Origin: an uncultured Pelagibacteraceae bacterium
GTDB taxonomy: Bacteria; Pseudomonadota; Alphaproteobacteria; Pelagibacterales; Pelagibacteraceae
Length of the DNA stretch: 64,000 nucleotides
Assembly: GCA_902570695.1 (NCBI GenBank)
Contig: CACFZE010000001.1
Location: forward strand, 62,001 to 126,000
Reading direction: 5' to 3'
Positions 41,140-51,146 of this stretch are shown here, piece by piece. Position numbers and translations under genes: made by a program. Below the pieces are notes generated by a model. That model saw only the letters and a program-made list of their open reading frames with translations, was not told where the DNA came from and did no database searches. Each line of letters begins with the position of its first letter. The first letter of the stretch is position 1.

Positions 41140-41826
41140 ATGAAATTTACAAATAGCCTTATTAAAGGAAAATTATTAAAAAGATATAAGAGATTTTTCG
41201 CCGATATAAAAGTAAATAACAAGATTATAACGGCACATTGTCCTAACACCGGATCTATGCAGGGTCTTTTAGATCAAGGTAATGAAGTTCTAGTTACAGA
41301 ACACAATGATCCAAAGAGAAAACTGAAATTTACGTTAGAAATTATTAAAGCAAATAAAAGATACGTTGGTGTAAATACTCATAGAGCTAACAAAATCGTT
41401 AATCATGGATTAGAAAATAAATTAATATCTGAGTTTAAAACTATCAAAAATATTAAACCAGAATTTAAATTTAGTGATGATACAAGATTTGATTTTTTAT
41501 GTGACAGCTATTTAATAGAAGTAAAGAATGTAACATTATTTAGAGAAAATGATATTGCGGAATTTCCTGATGCAGTAACATCAAGAGGAACAAAACATCT
41601 AAATATGCTAATTAAATCAATTAAAAAAGGATATAAACCACATGTCTTATTTTTAACGCAAATTCAAAATATTAATAACTTTAGAATTGCAAAAGATATT
41701 GATCAAATTTATTTTGAAAACTACAAAAAAGCAAAAAAAGCAGGAGTCAAATTTCTCGCTTATAGATGCAAAATTAGCTCTAAAGAGATTAAAATTGAAA
41801 AAAAAATTAATATTATAGATGAGTGA
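41140..41826 (+). CDS. sfsA: SfsA family DNA/RNA-binding protein or nuclease
   Basis: The 228 residues match SfsA: LIKGKLLKRYKRFFADIK, AHCPNTGSMQGLLDQG, VNTHRANKIV, the nuclease-like DFLCDSYLIEVKNVTL (Asp, Glu-x-Lys), FPDAVTSRGTKHLNML and HVLFLTQ. Some members act as 3'-phosphomonoester-related nucleases; the role in this organism is not known. It overlaps map by 8 nt and heads the plus-strand operon running to grxD. Confidence 0.9.
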   Translation: MKFTNSLIKGKLLKRYKRFFADIKVNNKIITAHCPNTGSMQGLLDQGNEVLVTEHNDPKRKLKFTLEIIKANKRYVGVNTHRANKIVNHGLENKLISEFKTIKNIKPEFKFSDDTRFDFLCDSYLIEVKNVTLFRENDIAEFPDAVTSRGTKHLNMLIKSIKKGYKPHVLFLTQIQNINNFRIAKDIDQIYFENYKKAKKAGVKFLAYRCKISSKEIKIEKKINIIDE

Positions 41827-42589
41827 TTATAAAGAAAAATTTGAAAAGATGAGAGTTGCTGGAAAACTTGCATCTGAAACTTTAGACATGCTTACAGATT
41901 ATATTAAACCAGGAGTATCGACAGATAAGATCGATAAATTAGGTTATGAATTTATAAAAGATAATGGTGGCTATTCAGCTCCATTATTTTATAGAGGTTT
42001 TGAAAAATCACTCTGCACATCATTAAATCATGTAGTTTGTCATGGAATACCATCTGAGAGAATTTTAGAAGATGGTGATGCAGTTAATGTTGATGTGACA
42101 GCGGTCATTGATAATCATTATGGAGATACAAGTAGAATGTATGAAGTTGGAAATGTTCCAGTTAAGGCAAAAAATTTAATCCAAGCAACCTATGACTCTT
42201 TGATGAAAGCAATATCTATTTTAGAACCAGGTAAAAAACTTGGTGATATAGGGTTTGAAATTCAATCTTATGTTGAAAGCAAAGGTTATTCGGTTGTAAA
42301 AGATTTTTGTGGACATGGAATAAGCAATGTATTTCATGAACCTCCTAATATACTTCATTACGGATCTAAAAATACCGGTAAAGAACTAATACCTGGTATG
42401 ACTTTTACTATTGAACCAATGATAAATTATGGAAAATATGACACAAAAGTTTTAAATGATGGGTGGACAGCAGTGACTAAAGATAAATCATTATCAGCTC
42501 AATTTGAGCACACTGTTGGTATCACTGAAGATTCATATGAAATTTTCACAGAATCTGTTAAAGGTTATACGAGGCCCCCATATAATTAA
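41819..42589 (+). CDS. map: Methionine aminopeptidase (type I)
   Basis: Map removes the initiator Met from new proteins. The 256 residues have all five metal ligands in their usual frames: Asp in VNVDVTAV, Asp in YGDTSR, His in CGHGISNVFHEPP, Glu in FTIEPMIN and Glu in QFEHTVGIT. VVCHGIP also holds the conserved substrate-side His. Its TAA overlaps the purB ATG as TAATG. Confidence 0.96.
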   Translation: MSDYKEKFEKMRVAGKLASETLDMLTDYIKPGVSTDKIDKLGYEFIKDNGGYSAPLFYRGFEKSLCTSLNHVVCHGIPSERILEDGDAVNVDVTAVIDNHYGDTSRMYEVGNVPVKAKNLIQATYDSLMKAISILEPGKKLGDIGFEIQSYVESKGYSVVKDFCGHGISNVFHEPPNILHYGSKNTGKELIPGMTFTIEPMINYGKYDTKVLNDGWTAVTKDKSLSAQFEHTVGITEDSYEIFTESVKGYTRPPYN

Positions 42590-43881
42590 TGATATCAAGA
42601 TATTCTAGAAAAGAACTTGTCAGTATTTGGTCTGAAGAAAATAAATATAAGATTTGGCTAGATGTAGAAATCGCTGCAGCTGAAGCTATGGAAAAATATA
42701 AAATTATTCCTAAAGGAGTTGCATCATTAGTTAAAAAAAAAGGCAAAATCAAAGTTAAAAGAATTCATGATATAGAAGCAAAAGTTAAGCATGATGTAAT
42801 AGCTTTTTTGACATCAATTACAGAACAAACGGGTCTGAAAGCAAGATACCTACACCAAGGCATGACATCCTCTGATGTTTTAGATACAACTTTAAATATT
42901 CAATTGGTTCAATCAGGAAATATTTTATTAACAGACATTGATAAAATTTTATCTGTTCTAAAAAAACAGGCTAAAAAATATAAACTAACTCCATGTATTG
43001 GAAGAAGTCATGGTATTCATGCGGAACCAATTACATTTGGACTAAAATTAGCATCATTTTATGAAGAATTTAAAAGAAACAAATTAAGATTAAAAGATGC
43101 AATAGAAAATGTATCAACATGTGCAATTTCTGGAGCTGTGGGAACGTTTGCAAATATAAATCCTAAAATTGAAACTTATGTTGCAAAAAAATTAAAATTA
43201 AAAGCTGAGCCAATTTCAACTCAAATTATACCAAGAGATAGACATGCACATTATTTTGCAGTTCTTGGGATTATTGCTGGATCTGTTGAAAGAGTAGCCA
43301 CAGAAATAAGGCATTTACAAAGATCAGAAGTCTATGAATTACAAGAATACTTTTCAAAAGATCAAAAGGGCTCATCTGCTATGCCTCATAAAAAAAATCC
43401 AATATTAAGCGAAAATCTCACCGGACTTGCAAGAATGGTAAGAAGCTATGTAATTCCAGCCTTAGAAAATATTTCTTTATGGCATGAAAGAGATATTTCT
43501 CATTCTAGTGTTGAAAGAAATATTGGCCCAGATGCAAATATAACTTTAGATTTTGCTTTAGTTAGACTGTCAGGAATTTTAGAGAAAATGATTGTTTATC
43601 CAAAAACGATGATAAAAAATTTAAACTTAACAAGAGGTCTTGTTTTTTCTCAAGAGGTAATGTTAGAACTTACTAAATCAGGTATCGCTAGAGAGAAAGC
43701 GTATAGATTGGTTCAGTCTCACGCAAAAGCTAGTTTTGCAAAGAATACAAACCTATTAACACTTTTAAAAAGTGATAAATCGATCACTAGTAAAATAAGT
43801 GAAAAAAGATTAGATAAAATCTTTACTTATGACAAACACTTAAAAAATGTAAATTATATATTTAAAAGAGTATTTAAATAA
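42589..43881 (+). CDS. purB: Adenylosuccinate lyase
   Basis: PurB removes fumarate from SAICAR in IMP synthesis and from adenylosuccinate in AMP synthesis. The 430 residues show MTSSDVLDTTLNIQL, GRSHGIHAEPITFGLKLA (catalytic His), the signature SSAMPHKKNPILSENLTGLAR with the flexible catalytic loop, and HERDISHSSVER. It joins map and purC through TAATG overlaps. Confidence 0.97.
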   Translation: MISRYSRKELVSIWSEENKYKIWLDVEIAAAEAMEKYKIIPKGVASLVKKKGKIKVKRIHDIEAKVKHDVIAFLTSITEQTGLKARYLHQGMTSSDVLDTTLNIQLVQSGNILLTDIDKILSVLKKQAKKYKLTPCIGRSHGIHAEPITFGLKLASFYEEFKRNKLRLKDAIENVSTCAISGAVGTFANINPKIETYVAKKLKLKAEPISTQIIPRDRHAHYFAVLGIIAGSVERVATEIRHLQRSEVYELQEYFSKDQKGSSAMPHKKNPILSENLTGLARMVRSYVIPALENISLWHERDISHSSVERNIGPDANITLDFALVRLSGILEKMIVYPKTMIKNLNLTRGLVFSQEVMLELTKSGIAREKAYRLVQSHAKASFAKNTNLLTLLKSDKSITSKISEKRLDKIFTYDKHLKNVNYIFKRVFK

Positions 43882-44666
43882 TGAAAAAAGGAAAAAAATT
43901 ATACGAAGGTAAAGCTAAAATAATTTTTGCAAGTAGCGACAAGAAATATGTTATCCAACATTTCAAAGATGATGCAACCGCATTTAATAATCAAAAAAAA
44001 GCAGTGATGGATGGTAAAGGAATTTTAAATAATAGGATTTCTGAACATATACTAACTCAGTTGAATAATGTTGGTATCAAAAATCATTTAGTAAAACGTT
44101 TAAATATGAGAGAACAACTCGTTCGGCATGTTGAAATTATACCTATTGAATTTATTGTAAGAAACATTGCAACTGGTTCATTAACTAAAAGATTGGGTAT
44201 TGAAGATGGGACAGTTTTAGACAATCCATTAATTGAGTATTGCTTAAAAGATGATGATTTAGGAGATCCCTTAGTAAGCACCGAACACATATTAGCTTTT
44301 AATTGGATGGAAAATGATGAATTAAAAATGATTAATAAAGAATTAAATAGAATTAACGATTTTCTTCAAGGCATGTTTAGAGGCGTTGGAATTAAACTTG
44401 TAGATTTCAAAGTGGAATTTGGAAGATATGAAAAAAATGGAAAAAAAGAGATCATGCTTGCAGATGAAATAAGTCCAGATACTTGCAGACTATGGGATGC
44501 AAATAGTGATAAAAAATTAGATAAGGATAGATTTAGAAAAGGCCTTGGTAATTTAATTGAGGCTTATCAAGAAGTTGCAAGAAGATTAGATATACTTCAT
44601 GAACAATCAAATATAAGACCATTAAAATACACCAAGCCACAAGCAGTAAAGATTAAAAAAAAATAA
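43881..44666 (+). CDS. purC: SAICAR synthetase
   Basis: PurC ligates aspartate to CAIR using ATP. The 261 residues begin KLYEGKAKIIFASSDKKYVIQHFKDDATAFN and include IPIEFIVRNIATGSLTKRLG, DPLVSTEHI and LADEISPDTCRLWD. It overlaps purB and purS by 1 nt each. The order purB-purC-purS-purQ-purL places five purine genes in one transcript. Confidence 0.97.
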   Translation: MKKGKKLYEGKAKIIFASSDKKYVIQHFKDDATAFNNQKKAVMDGKGILNNRISEHILTQLNNVGIKNHLVKRLNMREQLVRHVEIIPIEFIVRNIATGSLTKRLGIEDGTVLDNPLIEYCLKDDDLGDPLVSTEHILAFNWMENDELKMINKELNRINDFLQGMFRGVGIKLVDFKVEFGRYEKNGKKEIMLADEISPDTCRLWDANSDKKLDKDRFRKGLGNLIEAYQEVARRLDILHEQSNIRPLKYTKPQAVKIKKK

Positions 44667-44899
44667 TGAAAATTAAAGTAATTGTAACTCTTAAAAATGG
44701 AGTTTTAGATCCTCAGGGAAAGGCTATTCAACAAACACTTAATGGAATGAACTTTGGAAATGTAGAAGATGTGAGACAAGGTAAATATTTTGAAATTGAA
44801 GTTAAAGAGAAAGATGAAAAAAAAGCGAAGTCTTTAGTAGATGATATGTGTAAAAAACTATTAGCCAATCTTGTTATTGAGGATTACAAAATAGTTTAA
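44666..44899 (+). CDS. purS: FGAM synthase subunit PurS
   Basis: PurS is the small structural subunit linking PurQ to PurL. The 77 residues match the family: KVIVTLKNGVLDPQGKAIQQTL, VEDVRQGKYFEIEV and a C-terminal helix (AKSLVDDMCKKLLANLVIEDY). Its presence goes with the small PurL type. Confidence 0.94.
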   Translation: MKIKVIVTLKNGVLDPQGKAIQQTLNGMNFGNVEDVRQGKYFEIEVKEKDEKKAKSLVDDMCKKLLANLVIEDYKIV

Positions 44900-44902
44900 T
44901 AA

Positions 44903-45586
44903 ATGAGATCATCAGTCATTATTTTTCCAGGATCAAATTGTGATAGAGACATGGATGTAGCTCTAAAAAAATTTGGTTTTAAAAATCAAATGGTTTGGCA
45001 CAACGATCAATCTATCCCAAAATCAGATTTGATAGTATTGCCTGGTGGTTTTTCTTACGGTGATTATTTAAGGTGTGGAAGTATTGCTTCTAAATCAAAG
45101 ATTATAAAATCAGTAATTGATTTTGCTAATTCTGGAGGTTTAGTATTAGGTATTTGTAATGGATTTCAAATCTTAACTGAAACTGGTTTACTAAAAGGAA
45201 TTTTGCAACAAAACAAGTTTCTTAATTTTATATGCAGTAATGTTTTTGTAAAAGTTAAAGATAAACAAAATAAATATTTTAAAGATTTAAAAAAGGATGT
45301 TTTAGAACTTCATATTGCCCATAATGAAGGAAATTACTTTTGTAGTGATGATGAATTAAAATCATTGGAAGACAATAATCAAATAGCTGTAACGTATTGT
45401 GGAGAAGATGGTGCAGAAAATGAATCAACTAATCCAAACGGAGCAATTAAAAATATAGCTGGAATATTTAACAAAAATAAAAATGTATTGGGAATGATGC
45501 CTCATCCTGAGAGAATGATAGACAAATATTTATCAGGTGAAGATGGTTCATTATTTTTCAAAAATATCTTGGATAATTTTAAATAA
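44903..45586 (+). CDS. purQ: FGAM synthase subunit PurQ (glutamine amidotransferase)
   Basis: PurQ releases ammonia from glutamine for PurL. The 227 residues contain [31 protein letters not shown], the nucleophile Cys in [15 protein letters not shown] near residue 86, and the His-Glu pair in [10 protein letters not shown] near 197. It overlaps the purL ATG by 1 nt. Confidence 0.97.
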   Translation: MRSSVIIFPGSNCDRDMDVALKKFGFKNQMVWHNDQSIPKSDLIVLPGGFSYGDYLRCGSIASKSKIIKSVIDFANSGGLVLGICNGFQILTETGLLKGILQQNKFLNFICSNVFVKVKDKQNKYFKDLKKDVLELHIAHNEGNYFCSDDELKSLEDNNQIAVTYCGEDGAENESTNPNGAIKNIAGIFNKNKNVLGMMPHPERMIDKYLSGEDGSLFFKNILDNFK

Positions 45587-47778
45587 TGGAAGTAACAGAA
45601 GCAATTGCAATAGACCACGGATTAAAAAAAGAAGAATTTGCTAAAATATGTGAACTTCTTAAGAGAACACCTAATTTAACTGAGCTTGCGATTTTTTCTG
45701 CAATGTGGAATGAACATTGTTCATATAAGTCCTCAAGAAAACATTTAAAAAAAATGCACACTAAGGGAAAGCAAGTCATCCAAGGACCTGGAGAAAATGC
45801 GGGTGTTATTGATATTGGAGATGATGATGCAATTGTATTTAAAATTGAAAGTCATAATCACCCATCATTTATTGAACCATATCAAGGTGCAGCAACTGGA
45901 GTTGGTGGAATTATGAGAGATGTATTCACAATGGGAGCAAGACCAATAGCGAATTTAAATTCAATTCATTTTGGTTCACCTCAACATAAAAAAACAAGAA
46001 ACTTATTAAGAGGAGTTGTTAAAGGGATAGGTGGATATGGAAATTGTATTGGAGTTCCAACGATTGCTGGTCAAACTACGTTTGATGAGTCTTACAATGG
46101 AAATATTTTAGTAAACGCTATGACTCTTGGTTTAGTAAATAAAAATAAGATTTTTTACTCAAAAGCAGCTGGATTAGATAAACCAGTAATATATGTAGGT
46201 TCAAAAACTGGAAGAGACGGAATTCATGGTGCCAGTATGGCTTCAGCAACATTCGATGATAAAATTGAAGAAAAAAAACCAACAGTTCAAGTTGGAGATC
46301 CTTTTACTGAAAAATTATTACTTGAGGCGTGCTTAGAATTAATGGCTGACAATTCTATTATTGCAATTCAAGATATGGGTGCAGCAGGATTAACATCTTC
46401 AAGTGTAGAAATGGCATCAAAAGGAAATCTTGGTATTGAATTAAATCTAAGCAAGGTTCCTTGTAGGGAAGAAAAAATGACTCCATACGAAATAATGTTG
46501 TCTGAAAGTCAAGAGAGAATGCTTATAGTTCTTGAAAAAGGAAAAGAAGAACACGCAAAGAAAATATTTGATAAATGGAACTTAGATTTTGCAGTTATAG
46601 GCAAAACAACAAATTCAAAAAAAATTGAATTAATATTTGATAATAAAAAAGTCGCTGAAATACCAATTGATCTTCTTGCTGAAAATGCTCCAATATATGA
46701 TCGTCCTTGGAAAAAAACTAAATTACCTCAAAAATTAAAATTTGATAAAGACGAATTTAAATCTCTAAAATTGTCAGATTGCCTAAAGAAGATTTTAAGT
46801 AATTCAAATATTTCAGATAAAAAGTGGATATCGGATCAATATGACCACACGGTAATGGGTGACACAATTCAAAAACCTGGAGGTGATGCTGGAGTTGTTA
46901 GAGTTCATGGGACCAATAAAGCGGTGGCAGCATCAGTAGACTCGTCTGCATTATATTGTTTCTCACATCCATTAACCGGAGGAAAGCAAATAGTTTGTGA
47001 GAGCTATAGAAATCTTATTTCGGTAGGAGCTAAACCTATTGCTATTACAAATTGTTTAAACTTTGGAAATCCAGAAAAAGAAAAAAATATGGGTGAATTT
47101 GTAGAATGTGTTGAAGGAATTACAGAAGCAAGTAAATATCTAGATTTTCCAGTCGTATCTGGAAATGTATCATTTTATAACGAAACAAAAGATAAAGGCA
47201 TAAAGCCTACACCGACAATTGGAGGTGTTGGACTAATCTCTGACTATCAAAAAATGCTTACTATGGATTTTAAAACTGAAGGAAACTTAGTTTATGTCAT
47301 TGGTAAAACTGATGGGCATTTAGATCAAAGTATTTTTGCAAGAGAGCTTTTAAATGAAAAAAAAGGTCCACCACCAACTGTTAATTTATTTAATGAAAAA
47401 AACATTGGTGAGACTGTATTAGATTTATCTAGAAAAAATCTTATTGTGAGTTGCCATGACGTATCATTAGGTGGAATTTTAACAGCATTATCAAAAATGT
47501 GTATTAAAGGAAAAAAAGGAATAAAAATTAATTCACTTAAAGGTTTAACAAATAAATATGAATATTTCTTTGGTGAAGATCAGGCTCGATATATTGTTGA
47601 AATACCTAAAGCTAGTTTGAAGAAAGTAATCGAGATTTTAAACAAATATTCTGTACATTTTGATGAATTAGGGACAGTTAATGGTCAATCCATCGTATAT
47701 AAAGATGACATCAATTTGCCTATTGAAGAATTGGCAGATGCACATAAATATTGGTTAAATAAGTATATGGATAGCTAA
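45586..47778 (+). CDS. purL: FGAM synthase subunit PurL
   Basis: PurL converts FGAR to FGAM with ATP and ammonia from PurQ. At 730 residues it is the small form (the single-chain enzyme is about 1300). Motifs include [19 protein letters not shown] (catalytic His), [41 protein letters not shown] and a second half-repeat beginning [12 protein letters not shown]. Its stop overlaps bolA as TAATG. Confidence 0.97.
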   Translation: MEVTEAIAIDHGLKKEEFAKICELLKRTPNLTELAIFSAMWNEHCSYKSSRKHLKKMHTKGKQVIQGPGENAGVIDIGDDDAIVFKIESHNHPSFIEPYQGAATGVGGIMRDVFTMGARPIANLNSIHFGSPQHKKTRNLLRGVVKGIGGYGNCIGVPTIAGQTTFDESYNGNILVNAMTLGLVNKNKIFYSKAAGLDKPVIYVGSKTGRDGIHGASMASATFDDKIEEKKPTVQVGDPFTEKLLLEACLELMADNSIIAIQDMGAAGLTSSSVEMASKGNLGIELNLSKVPCREEKMTPYEIMLSESQERMLIVLEKGKEEHAKKIFDKWNLDFAVIGKTTNSKKIELIFDNKKVAEIPIDLLAENAPIYDRPWKKTKLPQKLKFDKDEFKSLKLSDCLKKILSNSNISDKKWISDQYDHTVMGDTIQKPGGDAGVVRVHGTNKAVAASVDSSALYCFSHPLTGGKQIVCESYRNLISVGAKPIAITNCLNFGNPEKEKNMGEFVECVEGITEASKYLDFPVVSGNVSFYNETKDKGIKPTPTIGGVGLISDYQKMLTMDFKTEGNLVYVIGKTDGHLDQSIFARELLNEKKGPPPTVNLFNEKNIGETVLDLSRKNLIVSCHDVSLGGILTALSKMCIKGKKGIKINSLKGLTNKYEYFFGEDQARYIVEIPKASLKKVIEILNKYSVHFDELGTVNGQSIVYKDDINLPIEELADAHKYWLNKYMDS

Positions 47779-48008
47779 TGGCAATGGATTTAAAAGAAAT
47801 TGAGAGTTTAATTAAGGAAGGATTACCTGACGCAAAAGTTGAAATTCAAGATTTAGCGGGTGATGGAAATCACTATTCTGCTACAGTGACATCATCTAAA
47901 TTTTCAGGTAAAAGTAAAATAGAACAACATAAAATGGTATATAATTCTTTAAAAGGTAAAATGGGAAATGAGCTTCACGCTTTAGCAATTAAAACAAAGG
48001 AAATTTAA
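47778..48008 (+). CDS. BolA-family protein
   Basis: The 76 residues show the BolA/IbaG fold signature: IESLIKEGLPDAKVEIQDLAGDGNHYSATVTSSKF and HKMVYNSLKGKMGNELHALAIKTK. The His in LHALAI is the usual iron-sulfur ligand. BolA proteins form [2Fe-2S] bridged heterodimers with monothiol glutaredoxins, and the next gene encodes such a partner with no gap. Start could be either of two ATGs six bases apart. Confidence 0.88.
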   Translation: MAMDLKEIESLIKEGLPDAKVEIQDLAGDGNHYSATVTSSKFSGKSKIEQHKMVYNSLKGKMGNELHALAIKTKEI

Positions 48009-48347
48009 ATGGAACAAGAAACAAATGATTTAATAAAAAGTGAAATTGAAAATAATGATGTGTGTCTATTTATGAAAGGTACACCTGATGCACCCCAGTG
48101 TGGATTTTCAATGGCTACATCAAATATTTTAAAAGTTCTTGAAGTAAATTTTAAAGGTGTAAATGTATTAACAGATCAAAAGCTAAGAGAGGGTATAAAA
48201 GTATTTAGTGATTGGCCGACTATTCCTCAATTATATGTTAAAAACGAGTTTATTGGTGGATGTGACATCGTAAAAGAAATGTATGAGAGTGGAGAACTTG
48301 CTAAACTCTTTGAGTCTAAAGGAATAAATTTTAAATCAAAAAATTAA
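48009..48347 (+). CDS. grxD: Monothiol glutaredoxin (Grx4 type)
   Basis: This cytosolic carrier handles [2Fe-2S] clusters, working with BolA. The 112 residues contain VCLFMKGTPDAPQCGFSMA with the CGFS active site (Cys near residue 35), WPTIPQLYVKNEFIGGCDIVKEMY, and the ending [10 protein letters not shown] diverged copy of its last 13 codons is found at 51142-51183. The stop lies 1 nt from the stop of the convergent autotransporter gene. Confidence 0.95.
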   Translation: MEQETNDLIKSEIENNDVCLFMKGTPDAPQCGFSMATSNILKVLEVNFKGVNVLTDQKLREGIKVFSDWPTIPQLYVKNEFIGGCDIVKEMYESGELAKLFESKGINFKSKN

Positions 48348-48348
48348 T

Positions 48349-50886
48349 TTAAAACTTTTTAATCATTGAGATTTTAGCGTTTTTATCAAGATTTTCATTA
48401 AATTCTTGGTCTAATTTGAAATTGAAATCTAGGCCATAAATATTTTTTGCAACATTAAGTCCAGCAGAAAAATCTTCAGTTCCTCCAAATTGCATTGCAT
48501 ATTCTGTTTCACGTTTAGATTTAAAGTTTAAACCAAATGAAAATGTATCCGTATGTTCGTGTTTTTCACCTTGAATACGTTTGTAGCTAGTGTTGATTGA
48601 TAAGTTATTTTTGGAGTCGTAACTAAAGCCAACTTCAGATGTTAACATATAATCTGATATTGTATCTTGTGTATAGGTATAAGTTGTGCTGGTATCAGAC
48701 ACGTAATTTAATTTAGTTACAGACGAGTCGGAAAAATCTAAGCCAAATTCAATTAAGCCAAATGGTTTTATTTTACTGTCATTGAATTTAACAAGATTAT
48801 TTACACCAAATCCTAAAGATAAAAGTCCACTTTTTACTTCTTGATCATCATAAGAAAGAGCGTTCGTTCCAACCTCTTGGTATCCCTCAAGTTCTGTATA
48901 TCCAAGATCTACTCTTAAAGCTGGAACTAAATTAAAGTTTCCTTTGTCAATTGTTTTTCCAAAATTAACCGATCCAAATATTTGATTTCCATCTCTTGAA
49001 GCAGTTAATGTATTAGAATCAGACTTTCGCTCAATATCGCTTTTAATTTTTCCAATTCCGATTGATCCTTCGATAAAATTATTATCGTCTAATGGTCTTG
49101 TTCTGTACATTGAAATATTATAATTTTTGCTATCGATACCACTTCCGTTAGATCCTATATCAGTATCGCTTTGCCCATATTGAATAGCAAAACCATAAAT
49201 ATCATTATCATTTATTTTTTTATCAAATCCAAAAGCAATACCTTGGCTATCTATTTCCTTTTCAGATGATGTGCTAGTATCACCAATTTTAGTAACACTT
49301 ATTGAGCCTTCTGACCAAGTAGACCAATTATCAGACAAATTTAAATTTTCATTTATATCAATCGATGCCGTAATAACATTTGATAATGATGCAAGCATTG
49401 CATTTGAAAATTGAAATTTAATATTCTGGTTGGTTAAATTAGTTTCTTTTCTATGATGTCTTAACCATTGCATACGATTAATTACTGGAGTTGTAACGTA
49501 TTGCAAAATTCTCTTTGGTGCTTCTGTTTGTGCTTCAATTGATCCAACAACATCTTTATCGGTCAATGGATCAATAGATGAAGTAGTTTCACCTGTTGTA
49601 AAGTTAAGAGTGGTAGAATTAGTAAACCCTGCATAAGACGCGCTATCAACATCATCAAAAGCGGTAGCAGCAATAGTAATATAATAACTAGTTTCCCCAT
49701 CTAGTGTGCTTGAGGGGTTAATTGTAATAATGGTTGAACCAGAACCGGATACCAATCCGCCTGCAACATTGATTGTCTCAACGGTTGAATTATCGGATGA
49801 TTTTTTAATTAATATATTTCCACTTTCAGCATCAACAGCTTCAGAGAATGTTAAAACAATATTATCATTTACTCCAACACTAGTTGCGCCGTCACTAGGG
49901 GAAGAAGAAGATAGAGTTGGTGCGGTATTGATTAATTCAAAACCTGTAGTTAATGTATATTCATCCACACTGTGTGTGCCAAGAGGTGCTGTCTTGTCCG
50001 TAATAAACATTTTTGTTCCATCATTATTAAAGGTAATGCCTGTAGGATTAGTACCTTGAGAACTCACATCAAAACTACCCACAAAAGAAGCGGTGGAAAC
50101 ATCAAAGCCCGTAGAGAGCGTATATTCGTTAATATCATCTCCCGTATCGCCGGCAACAAACATTTTTTTTCCGTCGTTGCTAAATGCTAGGCCTTGAGGT
50201 GAAGTATCTTGGGACTGGGTTACAAAGCTACTATCATAGGAGGCGGTGGAAACATCAAAGCCGGTCGATAGTGTGTATTCAACAACTTCATCAGAAGAAT
50301 TTGCAGCATTAACAAACATTTTTGTACCATCTGAATTGAATGCTAAACCATTTGAACCACCTGCATTGGAAGAAATACTTAAATTACTATCGTAGGATGC
50401 AGTAGAAATATCGAAACCTGTAGTGAGATGGTATTCAAAAACTCTTTGATTCTTCCACCCTGCTACAAACATTTTTGTTCCATCGTTGTTAAATGCTAAG
50501 CCTCTTGGGTTGGTATCTTGGGAATGAACACTAAATAAACTATCATAGGAAGCGGTTGAAATATCGAAGCCTGTAGTGAGATGGTATTCTCGAATGGCAT
50601 TGGAATTATCTCCAACAACAAACATTTTTGTACCATCGTTGTTAAATTTTATGTCTTGTGGGTATCCTCCTTGATAACCGCTTAAGATGTAAACGTTGAT
50701 ACTATCAACATATGTAACTCCCGCAAAAACTTTAGATGATGATAGTATTAAAATAATGAAAAGAATACTCGAACTCTTAATAAAATTTTTAAATAAAATA
50801 AGTATATAGTCTGTAGTTTGCTGACTAAAACAAAGAGCTAAAAAATTTTTAGATAGTTTGTATGTTTTATAAAATAATGTATTCAT
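48349..50886 (-). CDS. Autotransporter-like surface protein A (beta-propeller repeats, Ig-like domain, beta-barrel)
   Basis: The 845-residue protein has a long, hydrophobic signal region ending KVFA (residue 55). Five repeats of about 52 residues follow (about 64-317), each with GLAFNNDGTKMFV and EYTLSTGFDVSTAS, resembling beta-propeller blades. One SbsA/Big_5-type Ig-like domain spans about 320-431. A C-terminal outer-membrane beta-barrel (about 520-845; WSTWSEGSISV, RDGNQIFGSVNF, DDQEVKSGLLSLGFG) ends in Phe, as BAM substrates do. It is probably displayed on the cell surface; ligand unknown. The barrel is homologous to that of the neighbouring surface protein B. The 35-residue extension before the signal core may mean a later start. 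Confidence 0.75.
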   Translation of the reverse strand: MNTLFYKTYKLSKNFLALCFSQQTTDYILILFKNFIKSSSILFIILILSSSKVFAGVTYVDSINVYILSGYQGGYPQDIKFNNDGTKMFVVGDNSNAIREYHLTTGFDISTASYDSLFSVHSQDTNPRGLAFNNDGTKMFVAGWKNQRVFEYHLTTGFDISTASYDSNLSISSNAGGSNGLAFNSDGTKMFVNAANSSDEVVEYTLSTGFDVSTASYDSSFVTQSQDTSPQGLAFSNDGKKMFVAGDTGDDINEYTLSTGFDVSTASFVGSFDVSSQGTNPTGITFNNDGTKMFITDKTAPLGTHSVDEYTLTTGFELINTAPTLSSSSPSDGATSVGVNDNIVLTFSEAVDAESGNILIKKSSDNSTVETINVAGGLVSGSGSTIITINPSSTLDGETSYYITIAATAFDDVDSASYAGFTNSTTLNFTTGETTSSIDPLTDKDVVGSIEAQTEAPKRILQYVTTPVINRMQWLRHHRKETNLTNQNIKFQFSNAMLASLSNVITASIDINENLNLSDNWSTWSEGSISVTKIGDTSTSSEKEIDSQGIAFGFDKKINDNDIYGFAIQYGQSDTDIGSNGSGIDSKNYNISMYRTRPLDDNNFIEGSIGIGKIKSDIERKSDSNTLTASRDGNQIFGSVNFGKTIDKGNFNLVPALRVDLGYTELEGYQEVGTNALSYDDQEVKSGLLSLGFGVNNLVKFNDSKIKPFGLIEFGLDFSDSSVTKLNYVSDTSTTYTYTQDTISDYMLTSEVGFSYDSKNNLSINTSYKRIQGEKHEHTDTFSFGLNFKSKRETEYAMQFGGTEDFSAGLNVAKNIYGLDFNFKLDQEFNENLDKNAKISMIKKF
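49594..49929 (-). other. Ig-like (SbsA/Big_5) module in surface protein A
   Basis: Residues 320-431 (TAPTLSSSSPSDGATSVGVN through TTLNFTT) closely match each of the three Ig-like modules in the neighbouring protein B. Shared features are the VDAESGNILIKKSSDNSTVETI core and ATAFDD...SYAG, marking a shared and shuffled domain. Confidence 0.8.
49936..50697 (-). repeat. Five tandem propeller-like repeats in surface protein A
   Basis: Residues 64-317 hold five units of about 52 residues. Each unit carries FNNDGTKMFV followed by EY-LTTGFD-STASYDS. Five visible blades could close to a propeller only if the flanks contribute or the number varies between strains. Conserved DNA (for example the Asn-Asp-Gly-Thr-Lys stretch) could support slippage or recombination. 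Confidence 0.8.
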
Positions 50887-51052
50887 TTTTTAATAACAAC
50901 AACGTAATATAAAAAAATAAATTTTTTAATAATAATTCTGGATATAAAATTTTAGTTAATTAAAAAACTTTAAATAAGTTTATTTTGGGTTTTAATTGTT
51001 CAAAAATAGCTAAATTGCTTAATTTTTCTTTAACAGTAATTTTAAAAAGGTG

Positions 51053-51146
51053 TTATCTAGAATAATATTCGATTACTAGATTTGGTTCCATTACAACTGG
51101 ATAAGGCACTTCTTCAAAAGAAGGAACTCTTACAAACTTAACTTTT
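51053..51146 (-). pseudogene. Remnant of a second rpsD: last 31 codons and stop
   Basis: On the minus strand the frame reads [20 protein letters not shown] followed by [10 protein letters not shown] and TAA. Over the last 30 codons this is identical in protein to the C-terminus of intact rpsD at 54024-54641. The DNA differs at seven positions, all synonymous (for example AGA/AGG, GAA/GAG, ATC/ATT, CTA/TTA, GTG/GTT, CCT/CCA, AAG/AAA). It therefore diverged while part of a working gene and then lost the rest. It ends abruptly where the grxD remnant begins. Confidence 0.9.

Noticed and set aside
51053-51146. Possible short gene ending in the S4 C-terminus
   Set aside because: There is no start codon or ribosome-binding site; it is only the tail of rpsD.
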